NCBI GenBank assembly: GCA_965368405.1
Contig: CBDUMS010000017.1
Location: 1-46,930, forward strand
Reading direction: 5' to 3'
DNA length: 46,930 bases
From: S012-113 sp965368405
Lineage (GTDB): Bacteria; Bacteroidota; Bacteroidia; Cytophagales; Cyclobacteriaceae
Under the pieces are notes generated by a model. That model did no database searches and was not told the origin of the DNA. It saw only the letters and a program-made list of their open reading frames with translations. The position numbers were made by a program, and so were the translations under genes. How positions within the stretch are numbered: the stretch's first letter is position 1; every line of letters starts with the position of its first letter. Shown here piece after piece: positions 32,761 to 41,663 of this stretch.

Positions 32761-33588
32761 CTAGTCTATCCTAAACTCAAAAACCTCTATCTTTTTTGGC
32801 AAAACAATGATTAGCTTGTTATTATAGGCAAGAGCGCCTAAATACGCTGAACTTGGTAGTTCAATAGTTTGTCTGGCGTTCTTGTAAAGATCTATAATTT
32901 GAAGACTCGTATTTGAAGTATAAATGAGTTTCTCCTTATAGAAGCTACAATAGGTTAGTCCTGGCTGATCTATTTTTCGTAGGTAATTTCCAAGGTTATC
33001 AAAAACATATATTCCAGAAAGTTTATCAATTAGGAAAAGGAGGTTCTGGTACTCTCTGATAAACACAAATTCATGGTCGCTAAACCCTAAGACGGGTTCT
33101 AGTGGAATTTGTAAGTCTGCCTCCCTTAATCGTGTATTTATTTTAAGCAAACGCAACTGATTCTCTTCAACTGCCCAAAGGTTTTGATCAGAACTAATAG
33201 TAGATACTGTGAGAAAGCCGTCGATTTTAGGCCCAAGTTCATAGCGAGTGTCACGGGTAAGGAACCGATCTAATAATACATACTCTTGAAACTCATCGTA
33301 AAAGGCATATATCTGAAAGCCGTGCCAGGCTTCCAAAAGCGATATATTACCAACCTTACTCGGACTGTAACTGTTTAAAGAATCAAGTTTTAAACTAAAC
33401 TTATTAATTCTTCCCTCTTTGTGGGCGGTGAATATATTACCTGTTCGATCCAGTGAAAATGCCGTAATCTCATTCTCGAATATTAAACTATCGCTTTTTA
33501 CCAGTTGCGCCTTTGCCGAAACACTGATTAGCAGGAGAAGTAAAAAGAGCTTAGTCTGCAAATTCCGAAATGGAACAGGTTGTACCAT
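32761..33588 (-). CDS. Exported hypothetical protein, propeller-like
   Basis: About 275 residues. A strongly hydrophobic segment (LFLLLLLISVSAKAQ) is a signal peptide. The rest is strand-rich with repeated short units (ITAFSLDRTGNIFTAHKEGRI, SGIYVFDNLGNYLRKI) resembling an irregular beta-propeller. No family is recognised, but Bacteroidota genomes have similar unnamed proteins. The start is uncertain: ATG 33588 makes it overlap the lpxH gene by 38 bases, and a TTG near 33561 would give a short overlap. It is the last member of the rsfS-ftsH-lpxH run. Confidence 0.7.
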   Translation of the reverse strand: MVQPVPFRNLQTKLFLLLLLISVSAKAQLVKSDSLIFENEITAFSLDRTGNIFTAHKEGRINKFSLKLDSLNSYSPSKVGNISLLEAWHGFQIYAFYDEFQEYVLLDRFLTRDTRYELGPKIDGFLTVSTISSDQNLWAVEENQLRLLKINTRLREADLQIPLEPVLGFSDHEFVFIREYQNLLFLIDKLSGIYVFDNLGNYLRKIDQPGLTYCSFYKEKLIYTSNTSLQIIDLYKNARQTIELPSSAYLGALAYNNKLIIVLPKKIEVFEFRID

Positions 33589-34318
33589 CGTAAGATATAT
33601 AATTGGCATTGTTTACCCAGTCACCAGCATTTAGATAGCGACTGTTTTCAGCAACTTCGAGATCTAAAACCAGATGTCGGTGACCAAAGATATAGAAATC
33701 GTGATGATTCGAACTTTCTACTTCCTTGGCATATACCAAAAGATGCTCGTTCTCGCCATAATTCTTTTCTTCGTATTGACTGTTGGCAAGACGGCTTTTT
33801 TTCGACCACCGATGTGCTAACCCTACTCCAATATTGGGATGAATCATAGCAAATCCACGTTGCCCGAGCTTATTTGTAAATATCTTTTTTAATCGCTTGT
33901 ACTGTTTGTCTCCAGGGCCTAAACCATCGCCATGACCAATCAGAAACTTGTGCTTATTAATACTCAACTCTTGCGGTTCGCGGTATACCGGGATGCCAAA
34001 TTCTTTAGGGAAATAGTCGTACATCCAAAGATCGTGGTTCCCAACGAAGATGTGCAATGGAAGGCCACTGTCGGCTAGTTCTGCCAGCTTTCCCTGAAAC
34101 CTTACAAAGCCTTTTGGGACTGCCTTTTTATACTCAAACCAGAAGTCGAATAGATCGCCTAATAAGAAAATAGCTTCTGCATCTTCAGCAGCCTTAGTTA
34201 ACCACCGCACGATTTTCTTTTCACGCTCAAGACTATCGGCAGCCGTAGGTGTACCTAAATGGAAATCAGAAGCGAAATAAACTTTCTTTTGCTGTGGTAG
34301 GTCTATTGAGATTGCCAT
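33551..34318 (-). CDS. UDP-2,3-diacylglucosamine diphosphatase (LpxH-like)
   Basis: A 255-residue calcineurin-like metallophosphoesterase. Metal-binding motifs in order are DFHLG (18-22), GDLFDFW near 56-62, GNHD near 97-100, GHGD near 130, and GHRH near 216. The pattern is that of LpxH, which removes UMP from UDP-2,3-diacylglucosamine in lipid A synthesis, the step before LpxB. An lpxB gene occurs elsewhere in this window (43577-44668). Specificity versus the related LpxG type cannot be fixed from sequence. It lies 31 bases after ftsH in the same orientation. Confidence 0.88.
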   Translation of the reverse strand: MAISIDLPQQKKVYFASDFHLGTPTAADSLEREKKIVRWLTKAAEDAEAIFLLGDLFDFWFEYKKAVPKGFVRFQGKLAELADSGLPLHIFVGNHDLWMYDYFPKEFGIPVYREPQELSINKHKFLIGHGDGLGPGDKQYKRLKKIFTNKLGQRGFAMIHPNIGVGLAHRWSKKSRLANSQYEEKNYGENEHLLVYAKEVESSNHHDFYIFGHRHLVLDLEVAENSRYLNAGDWVNNANYISYDGTTCSISEFAD

Positions 34319-34349
34319 CTGATTACCAAAATTTAACTCCTTAAGCGCA

Positions 34350-36476
34350 TTATGCAGGATTTTTAGATTCCTCTTCTGAGCTTACCGACTTATCTTCTTC
34401 TGGCGTCTCAGATTTCTTATCTTCGGTGGCCTCAGGAGTTTCATTACTAGCAGCCTTGTTTTCCGGAGCTTTTACCTCTTCTGGTATTACCTCATCTTCA
34501 ATGAGCTCAGGCACTACATCTTCTGCTTCAACTTTATTCACAAAAGAATCATAAGATGTTGGAGCTTCAAATGGTCGTTTTCCAATTAATTTTTCTAAGT
34601 CTGCTTGGTATATTACCTCCCGCTTCAAGAGTTCTTTAGCCAAAACATTCAAATGTCCAATGTGGTGATTCAGTAAATCTTTCGTGCGCTGGTAAGCAGT
34701 TTGAATAATCTTCTTCACCTCCTCATCAATAACCTGTGCAGTTGTATCAGAATATGGCTTTCCAAAAGAGTACTCCGATTGCTTAGGATCATAGAATGAT
34801 ACATTGCCAATTTTATCATTCATGCCATAGATCGAAACGATATTATAGGCCATTTTGGTAACTCGCTCAAGATCGCTCAACGCGCCAGTAGATATTTTGC
34901 CGAAGATTATTTCTTCTGCAGCTCTACCACCAAGCGCCATACATATTTCATCTTCTAACTGATCTGTTTGATAGAGAAACTGTTCTTTCGGTAAATACTG
35001 AGCATAACCTAAGGCCGCCAAACCTCTAGGCACAATACTTACCTTTACTAAAGGATCAGCATGCTCCAGGAACCAACCAGCTACGGCATGTCCAGCCTCA
35101 TGGTATGCAACAATTTTCTTTTCTTCTGGTGATATAATTTTATTCTTTTTCTCTAGACCTCCAATGACCCTGTCTATTGCTGAATGGAAATCAATCATTT
35201 CCACCGCTTTCTTGTCTTCACGAGCCGCAATAAGTGCTGCTTCATTACAAACGTTGGCAATTTCAGCACCCGCGAATCCAGGGGTTTGGGCCGCCAGTTT
35301 CTTAGAATCTATATCTTTCGCTAGTTTCAGTGGCTTAAGATGTACTTTAAAAATAGCATCCCTACCAACGATGTCTGGCTTATCAATGCTAATCTGTCTG
35401 TCGAATCTACCCGGACGAAGAAGGGCATTATCAAGAACATCAGGACGGTTAGTTGCGGCTAATATAATTACACCGGAATCTGTTGAGAAACCATCCATTT
35501 CAACCAATAATGAGTTCAGCGTATTCTCACGTTCATCATTGCTACCAGGCATCTGACCACGACCACGTGATCTGCCTATGGCATCAATCTCATCGATAAA
35601 TACGATACAAGGTGCTTTCTCTTTAGCCTGCTTAAATAAATCGCGAACACGAGCAGCACCTACACCTACGAACATTTCTACGAAATCTGAACCAGACAAC
35701 GTAAAGAATGGTACAGCTGCTTCACCGGCTACGGCTTTAGCTAATAATGTTTTACCTGTACCGGGAGGGCCTACGAGCAGCGCACCTTTAGGTATCTTGC
35801 CTCCAAGTTTTGTGAACTTCGAAGGCTCTTTCAGAAAATCGACGATCTCTTTAACTTCCTCTTTGGCCTCTTCTAATCCTGCAACATCTTTAAATGTGAT
35901 CTTAACTTTAGAATCTGCATCGAATAGTGCCGCCTTGGATTTGCCAATATTAAATATCTGACCACCAGGACCTCCACCCCCAGTCATCCTGCGCATCATA
36001 AACCAGAAGCCGAATAAAAGAAGAAGCAAGAAACCCCATTGGAAAATCCACGATGTAGGATCTCCACGATCTTCAATAATTACATCTATAGCATGTTCTT
36101 CACCAATTTCGCGATTAATCTCTTCGATATTTTCACTGAACTTCTCGCCAGAATAAACTTTAAATTTATAATGAGGTCCGGAATCGGAGAGGAGTGCAGA
36201 CCGTGAATCAAGTTCTGCTTTATACTTTGCATTTAGCAAGGCCTCCTTCTTTAGGGTAACCTCTACATAGTTTTGATTTCGGATAAAGACGACATTCTCA
36301 ACATCGTGGCTGAGTGCCATATTCTCGAAACGTTTTTCAGAAATCTCAATTACAGCATTACTCTTATTAAAATAGAATACCGAAATGATTAAGACGAGTA
36401 ATGTCAAAATAACCCATAACTGATAATTCTGCTTAGGGGGTTTTGGCACTATTTTACGATTATCTTGATTAGCCAT
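34350..36476 (-). CDS. ftsH: ATP-dependent zinc metalloprotease FtsH
   Basis: A 708-residue membrane AAA+ protease that degrades misfolded membrane proteins and regulators such as LpxC. Two transmembrane helices (about 18-36 and 143-161) flank a periplasmic domain. The AAA+ module has Walker A GPPGTGKT at 236-243, Walker B IVFIDEIDAIG near 291-301, and the arginine-finger region near 355-359. The M41 zinc site HEAGH is at 459-463. The C-terminus from about 650 is an acidic Glu/Pro/Ser tail with no conserved motif. It follows rsfS by 18 bases, a pairing common in Bacteroidota. Confidence 0.98.
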   Translation of the reverse strand: MANQDNRKIVPKPPKQNYQLWVILTLLVLIISVFYFNKSNAVIEISEKRFENMALSHDVENVVFIRNQNYVEVTLKKEALLNAKYKAELDSRSALLSDSGPHYKFKVYSGEKFSENIEEINREIGEEHAIDVIIEDRGDPTSWIFQWGFLLLLLFGFWFMMRRMTGGGGPGGQIFNIGKSKAALFDADSKVKITFKDVAGLEEAKEEVKEIVDFLKEPSKFTKLGGKIPKGALLVGPPGTGKTLLAKAVAGEAAVPFFTLSGSDFVEMFVGVGAARVRDLFKQAKEKAPCIVFIDEIDAIGRSRGRGQMPGSNDERENTLNSLLVEMDGFSTDSGVIILAATNRPDVLDNALLRPGRFDRQISIDKPDIVGRDAIFKVHLKPLKLAKDIDSKKLAAQTPGFAGAEIANVCNEAALIAAREDKKAVEMIDFHSAIDRVIGGLEKKNKIISPEEKKIVAYHEAGHAVAGWFLEHADPLVKVSIVPRGLAALGYAQYLPKEQFLYQTDQLEDEICMALGGRAAEEIIFGKISTGALSDLERVTKMAYNIVSIYGMNDKIGNVSFYDPKQSEYSFGKPYSDTTAQVIDEEVKKIIQTAYQRTKDLLNHHIGHLNVLAKELLKREVIYQADLEKLIGKRPFEAPTSYDSFVNKVEAEDVVPELIEDEVIPEEVKAPENKAASNETPEATEDKKSETPEEDKSVSSEEESKNPA

Positions 36477-36494
36477 TTAATGTTTATTATCTCG

Positions 36495-36890
36495 TTAAAA
36501 TTTTAGGTCGTTATGCGGCTCTTCTTCAAGGCGAGTGATTTTAGCATCACCCCACAATTCTTCTAGTGCGTAAAACGATCGTTTGTCTTTGTTAAATATG
36601 TGTACTACAACATCAACATAGTCGAGTAGTACCCAGGTTTTATTGTTTAATCCTTCGCGATGCCATGGGCTTTCTTCACTAACGATAGAAACTTCCTTGT
36701 CAATCGAGTCGGCTAACGCATCTATATGAGTATCGGAGGTTCCTGAACATATCACAAAATAATCAGCGATGGCATTCTGAACCTTTCTCAGATCCATTAC
36801 TACAATGTCTTCAGCTTTCTTCTCCTGCATCCCTTTCACCACAACTTGACTTAATTGCTTTGAACTAAGCCCCCCATTTTGTTTACTCAT
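36495..36890 (-). CDS. rsfS: Ribosome silencing factor RsfS
   Basis: A 131-residue protein of the Iojap/DUF143 family that binds uL14 on the large subunit and blocks subunit joining under starvation. Family blocks are VVMDLRKVQNAIADYFVICSGTSDTHIDALADSI and SPWHREGLNNKTWVLLDYVDVVVHIF. Length is standard. It heads the rsfS-ftsH-lpxH run and is divergent from birA. Confidence 0.95.
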   Translation of the reverse strand: MSKQNGGLSSKQLSQVVVKGMQEKKAEDIVVMDLRKVQNAIADYFVICSGTSDTHIDALADSIDKEVSIVSEESPWHREGLNNKTWVLLDYVDVVVHIFNKDKRSFYALEELWGDAKITRLEEEPHNDLKF

Positions 36891-36926
36891 GTACTATTTT
36901 TGATTTTCGCAAAGCTACAAAATATA

Positions 36927-37685
36927 GTGTATAAAATTCTTGCCAAACTTTCATTCAGTGACGATCAGCTCCATTATCTGCCATCTTGTCATTCAACAAA
37001 TGAAATCGCGCAGGAGTATCTGAAGCAGGGTGCTAAGGAAGGGACGATTATTATTACGGATGATCAATTTGCAGGAAAAGGGCAAAAAGGGAATGAATGG
37101 CATTCTGAGCCTGGTCAAAATCTCACCTTTAGTATTATTCTAAAACCACACCAGCTAGCTCCAAAACAGCAATTCTTAATTACAGTTGCGGTTAGCTTAG
37201 CCATTAAAGATGCCCTCGAAAACCATCTGCCTGGCGAGGTAATTATTAAATGGCCCAATGATATCTACTTTCAAAGAAAAAAAATCGCTGGTTTGCTCAT
37301 TGAAAACACATTACGAGGAACGAAATTCGAGTCATGTATTATTGGCATTGGGCTGAATGTAAACCAACAAGAATTCAAAAATGGAATGCAAGCCACTTCT
37401 ATGGCAGTTCTTAGCAATAACTCATTTGATAGAAACGAAGTTTTTAATCAGATTCTATCGGCTGTAGATAAATATTACAGCATTGTTATCAGAGGGAATG
37501 GAGACTCGCTGCTTCCACAATATCATGCTGCATTATTGGGCTATGGGGTCAATAAATGGTTTAAAACAGCTGACACGGAATTTGAGGGAGTAATTGAAGG
37601 AACAGATGACTTTGGTCGGCTAATAATCCGAAGCGATGAAAAATACTTATTATTTCAGCATAAAGAAGTGGCCATGATCATTTGA
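36927..37685 (+). CDS. birA: Biotin--[acetyl-CoA-carboxylase] ligase
   Basis: Activates biotin to biotinyl-5'-AMP and attaches it to the biotin carboxyl carrier of acetyl-CoA carboxylase. The catalytic domain is complete: SCHSTNEIAQEYL near the start, DDQFAGKGQKGNEW for the biotinyl-AMP loop (the usual RGRxGR is replaced by KGQKGN, a variant also known in Bacteroidota), VIIKWPNDIYF, KIAGLLIEN and IGIGLNVN. There is no N-terminal winged helix, so it is a non-regulatory enzyme. A GTG at 36927 is my choice of start; a TTG at 36879 would overlap the rsfS start by 12 bases. Confidence 0.9.
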   Translation: MYKILAKLSFSDDQLHYLPSCHSTNEIAQEYLKQGAKEGTIIITDDQFAGKGQKGNEWHSEPGQNLTFSIILKPHQLAPKQQFLITVAVSLAIKDALENHLPGEVIIKWPNDIYFQRKKIAGLLIENTLRGTKFESCIIGIGLNVNQQEFKNGMQATSMAVLSNNSFDRNEVFNQILSAVDKYYSIVIRGNGDSLLPQYHAALLGYGVNKWFKTADTEFEGVIEGTDDFGRLIIRSDEKYLLFQHKEVAMII

Positions 37686-37686
37686 A

Positions 37687-38214
37687 TCATAGCGGATTTC
37701 TTTGCGTATAAACCTGGCTTAAGTAAGCTAATACTTTTCCGAACTTATCGACCATGCTCTTTTGTGTAGCGCCAAGATCTTTCCCCTTTAATTTAATTAA
37801 CAGCATGCCGTAGACGCCGTTTATGCAAATTTGAATTGGATCTTGTACCAGCCCTTTTGAAAGTTCAATTTGCACTTTAATATCGCCTTCAGCTTCCTCG
37901 TAGCATTCTTTGTACGCTGAGTCCTCTTTTAATAAGGTTATATGGAGTTTAGATAGGGCATCAACATATTGCTGTGTTGAGTGCAGTCGTTCTTTTGTGA
38001 TGTGAACATTCTCATCCTGCATCTGCGAAATGATTTCGGCATACCAAAGCAACAGGGATTTAATTTCTTCCTGATCTTTCGACATATGCTTAATAACATA
38101 TTCTAAAATTTCATTTAGATTGAACTCATAAGTGAGAATAAGGTCTTCGGTCTGGTACATATGTATTATGTACTCGGCGATGTTCTCCTTTTTCTTGATT
38201 TCTGCAGGTATCAT
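37687..38214 (-). CDS. DUF4924 family protein
   Basis: About 175 residues, all helical, with the N-terminal block IKKKENIAEYIIHMYQTEDLI that marks the Bacteroidota family DUF4924 as I remember it. There is no signal peptide or catalytic motif. It is encoded end to end with birA (converging, one-base gap) and divergent from lepA. I use ATG 38214 (MIPAEIKK) because the family begins there; an ATG four codons farther out (38226) is possible. Function unknown. Confidence 0.8.
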   Translation of the reverse strand: MIPAEIKKKENIAEYIIHMYQTEDLILTYEFNLNEILEYVIKHMSKDQEEIKSLLLWYAEIISQMQDENVHITKERLHSTQQYVDALSKLHITLLKEDSAYKECYEEAEGDIKVQIELSKGLVQDPIQICINGVYGMLLIKLKGKDLGATQKSMVDKFGKVLAYLSQVYTQRNPL

Positions 38215-38333
38215 ACTTGCTTGCAAATCTATTGAAGAGCTCAGCTAAGTTCATAATGTTTAGAAATCTTTATTTGATAAGTAAATCTTAAGCTTTTAAT
38301 TCAATAATTTTGCATGTTCAAGACTGAGACAAG

Positions 38334-40121
38334 GTGAAAAACATTAGAAACTTCTGCATAATTGCTCATATCGATCACGGCAAGAGCACTTTAGCCGATA
38401 GGCTACTACAGACTACGCATACTATTGCGGATCGGGATATGCAGGAGCAACTCCTTGATAACATGGATCTGGAGCGGGAGCGTGGCATAACGATCAAGAG
38501 CCACGCAATCCAGATGAACTATCTGAAAGATGGTGTAGACTATACTCTCAACCTTATCGATACGCCTGGGCACGTAGATTTTTCTTACGAGGTTTCGCGT
38601 TCAATTATGGCTTGCGAAGGGGCCCTCTTAATTGTAGATGCCGCACAGGGAATTGAAGCTCAGACGATTTCTAATCTTTATCTCGCTTTGGAAAATGATC
38701 TCGAGATTATCCCGGTAATGAATAAGATTGATTTACCTGGAGCAAGGCCAGAGGAGGTAGCGGACGAAATCGTAGATTTATTAGGTTGCGATAAAGAAGA
38801 TATAATTTCAGCAAGCGGTAAAGAAGGAATTGGCATAGACGATATCCTTACTGCCATTGTTGAACGGGTGCCTGCACCAAAAGGAGACCCAGACGGTCCT
38901 TTACAAGCCTTAATTTTTGATTCGGTATTTAACCCTTTTCGCGGTATAGAGGTTATTTTCAGGGTTATGAATGGTAAGATTCGTAAAGGTGAAAAAGTTA
39001 AGTTTGTTAATACGGGCAAACAATACGATGCCGACGAAATTGGTGTGCTTCGATTAAATCAGGAACCGCATAATGAAATGAGAGCCGGGGATGTTGGCTA
39101 TTTGATTTCTGGAATCAAAGTAGCCCGAGAAGTTAAGGTAGGAGATACAATTACTTCGGTAGAGCGTCCTTGCGAAACCAGTATAAAAGGGTTCGAAGAG
39201 GTTAAGCCAATGGTTTTTGCCGGAATCTATCCTGTCGACACCTCAGAATACGAAGAACTCCGTTCTTCGATGGAAAAGTTACAACTTAATGATGCCTCCT
39301 TAGTATGGGAGCCCGAGACCTCTGTAGCCCTTGGTTTTGGTTTTCGTTGTGGTTTTCTGGGGATGCTTCATATGGAAATTGTTCAGGAAAGACTCGAGCG
39401 GGAGTTTGATATGACTGTTATTACAACAGTTCCTTCTGTACAATTCCATGCTATTTATAACGATGGATCGGTAGTAGATATTAATGCTCCTTCGGAAATG
39501 CCAGATCCAGGAACGATTTCGCATATCGAAGAACCATATATAAGGGCACAAATAATCACTAAATCAGACTACATCGGTAGTGTTATATCGCTCTGTATAG
39601 ATAAGCGAGGTGAAATAAAGAATCAAGTTTATCTTACCTCCGATAGGGTTGAATTGACCTTTGAGATGCCGCTTAGTGAGATTGTATTTGACTTTTTTGA
39701 TAAGTTAAAAACCATTTCGAGAGGATATGCTTCGCTTGATTATGAGCTAATCGGATTTAAACAATCCACTATGGTTAAGCTCGATATTATGCTAAACGGT
39801 GATAATGTAGATGCCTTATCAGCCATAGTTCATAAAGACAAAGCGTATGAATGGGGTAAGAGACTTTGCGAAAAATTGAAAGAGCTCGTACCAAGACAGA
39901 TGTTCGAAATTGCTATTCAGGCAGCAATTGGCACAAAAATCATTGCCAGAACTACGGTTAAGGCAATGAGGAAAAATGTTCTTGCCAAATGTTATGGTGG
40001 AGATATCACCAGAAAGAGGAAATTATTAGAAAAGCAGAAGAAAGGTAAAAAACGAATGCGTCAGGTAGGAAACGTGGAAATTCCTCAGGAAGCCTTTATG
40101 GCCGTTCTTCAAATCGATTAA
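38334..40121 (+). CDS. lepA: Elongation factor 4 (LepA)
   Basis: A 595-residue translational GTPase that back-translocates or remodels stalled ribosomes. The G1 motif AHIDHGKST is at 10-18, G3 DTPGH near 77-81 and G4 NKID near 131-134. The family-specific C-terminal domain follows (GGDITRKRKLLEKQKKGKKR near 558). The start codon is GTG at 38334 (VKNIRNFCIIAHIDHG), giving the standard N-terminus. An octamer taattttg at 38305-38312 fits the Bacteroidota -7 consensus TAnnTTTG, but no matching -33 TTG was found at the usual spacing. Confidence 0.98.
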   Translation: MKNIRNFCIIAHIDHGKSTLADRLLQTTHTIADRDMQEQLLDNMDLERERGITIKSHAIQMNYLKDGVDYTLNLIDTPGHVDFSYEVSRSIMACEGALLIVDAAQGIEAQTISNLYLALENDLEIIPVMNKIDLPGARPEEVADEIVDLLGCDKEDIISASGKEGIGIDDILTAIVERVPAPKGDPDGPLQALIFDSVFNPFRGIEVIFRVMNGKIRKGEKVKFVNTGKQYDADEIGVLRLNQEPHNEMRAGDVGYLISGIKVAREVKVGDTITSVERPCETSIKGFEEVKPMVFAGIYPVDTSEYEELRSSMEKLQLNDASLVWEPETSVALGFGFRCGFLGMLHMEIVQERLEREFDMTVITTVPSVQFHAIYNDGSVVDINAPSEMPDPGTISHIEEPYIRAQIITKSDYIGSVISLCIDKRGEIKNQVYLTSDRVELTFEMPLSEIVFDFFDKLKTISRGYASLDYELIGFKQSTMVKLDIMLNGDNVDALSAIVHKDKAYEWGKRLCEKLKELVPRQMFEIAIQAAIGTKIIARTTVKAMRKNVLAKCYGGDITRKRKLLEKQKKGKKRMRQVGNVEIPQEAFMAVLQID

Positions 40122-40173
40122 TTTTCAGTTCTACTCTTCACTTTTTTAAGATATATTCGCTTAAAAATCAGCT

Positions 40174-41064
40174 ATGGCAGTATTAATTGATGGTAAAAAA
40201 GTTTCCCTTGATATTGAAGAGGAAATTGCAAAGGAGGTTAAAACGTTAACAGCTAACGGTGAACGCGCTCCACATCTTGCTGCTATTCTTGTTGGTAACG
40301 ATGGCCCAAGTAGAACTTATGTGCGCAGTAAAATTAAGGCCTGCGAATTGGTGGGGTTCGAGTCTTCTCTAATAAAACTAGAAGAAGATGTTTCGGAAGA
40401 ACGTCTGATCGAAGAGATTGTGCGGCTTAACGAGTCTCCCGATGTCGATGGTTATATTGTTCAGCTGCCGCTACCAGAGCATATATCGGTTGAACGAATT
40501 ACCGATTTTATTAATCATAAGAAAGATGTAGACGGCTTTACCCCGACTAATTTCGGAAAAATCGATCAGGAGCACCATAGCCACCTTCCTGCTACGCCGA
40601 TGGGGGTTATGGAACTCCTTAAAAGATACAAGATTGAAACGAAAGGAAAGCATTGCGTCGTGGTGGGCAAAAGTCATATTGTTGGTATGCCTATGGGAAT
40701 CTTATTGGCGGGCCCCGGAGATGCAACCGTAACAATCTGTCATATTTATACCGAAAACCTTAAGCAATATACTCTTATGGCAGATATCCTGGTTGTTGCT
40801 GTTGGAAAACATAATCTTATTACCGAGGATATGGTAAAGGATGGGGTTGTTATTGTTGATGTTGGCATTAATCGTGTTCCCGATGCGACAAAGAAGAAAG
40901 GATACGCCCTTCGAGGCGATGTCGATTTTGAAAATATTGAACCAAAAGCCTCTTTTATTACCCCCGTTCCTGGAGGTGTTGGACCTATGACGATTGCATC
41001 TTTGATTATGAACACTTTAGAGGCCTATAAAATCAGCCGAAAAAGTAGCCAACCGGTTAGCTAA
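40174..41064 (+). CDS. folD: Bifunctional methylenetetrahydrofolate dehydrogenase/cyclohydrolase
   Basis: A 296-residue enzyme interconverting 5,10-methylene- and 10-formyl-tetrahydrofolate with NADP+. The catalytic-region YVRSKIKACE near 50-59 includes the essential lysine. DVDGYIVQLPLP and KDVDGFTPTN are the folate-binding blocks, the nucleotide loop reads GKSHIVGMPM near 168-177, and the C-terminal signature is PVPGGVGPMTIASL near 270-283. The stop overlaps the queE start by one base, giving a three-gene operon with the PorE-like gene. Confidence 0.97.
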   Translation: MAVLIDGKKVSLDIEEEIAKEVKTLTANGERAPHLAAILVGNDGPSRTYVRSKIKACELVGFESSLIKLEEDVSEERLIEEIVRLNESPDVDGYIVQLPLPEHISVERITDFINHKKDVDGFTPTNFGKIDQEHHSHLPATPMGVMELLKRYKIETKGKHCVVVGKSHIVGMPMGILLAGPGDATVTICHIYTENLKQYTLMADILVVAVGKHNLITEDMVKDGVVIVDVGINRVPDATKKKGYALRGDVDFENIEPKASFITPVPGGVGPMTIASLIMNTLEAYKISRKSSQPVS

Positions 41065-41663
41065 TGAATTCATACCCCGTAATGGAATCGTTTTATACCT
41101 TGCAGGGAGAAGGCGTTCATAGTGGCTCTGCCGCATATTTCATTCGGCTTGCGGGCTGTGATGTGGGTTGTTCATGGTGCGATGTAAAAGATTCGTGGCG
41201 AACAGAGGGTTACCCCGTACTAACAGATGATGAACTGGTTGAGCGAGCGCTTGATTCAGGCACAGAAATTGTTGTAATCACGGGAGGAGAGCCCTTAATG
41301 TATAACTTAGACACCCTTACGACGAAACTACAGTTGGTAGGATTACGCACCCATATCGAAACTTCGGGAGCGCATCCTTTTTCAGGATCGTGGGATTGGG
41401 TATGTGTCTCTCCCAAGAAATTTAAAGAACCTCTAGCAGAGGTACTTGAGCATGCCAATGAATTAAAGGTGATTGTGGTTAATAAACATGATTTTGAATG
41501 GGGAGAACAATTTAGTGGTTTAGTACCGGAGCAATGTGCCCGGATCCTCCAACCCGAGTGGTCTAAATCAGATAAAATCACCTCTTCAATTATCGATTAT
41601 ATTAGAAACAGCCCGAAATGGCGACTTTCGCTACAGACACATAAATACCTGGATATCCCTTAA
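41064..41663 (+). CDS. queE: 7-carboxy-7-deazaguanine synthase QueE
   Basis: A 199-residue radical-SAM enzyme that forms 7-carboxy-7-deazaguanine from 6-carboxy-tetrahydropterin in queuosine (and deazaguanine) synthesis. The radical-SAM cysteines have the QueE spacing C32-x3-C36-x2-C39 (GCDVGCSWCDVKDSW), and TGGEPLM follows near 72-78 for SAM binding. The ring-substrate motif QGEGVHSG (14-21) is typical. queC, queD and queF are not in the window. Placed between folD and an OmpA-family gene, with overlapping start and stop codons on both sides. Confidence 0.95.
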   Translation: MNSYPVMESFYTLQGEGVHSGSAAYFIRLAGCDVGCSWCDVKDSWRTEGYPVLTDDELVERALDSGTEIVVITGGEPLMYNLDTLTTKLQLVGLRTHIETSGAHPFSGSWDWVCVSPKKFKEPLAEVLEHANELKVIVVNKHDFEWGEQFSGLVPEQCARILQPEWSKSDKITSSIIDYIRNSPKWRLSLQTHKYLDIP

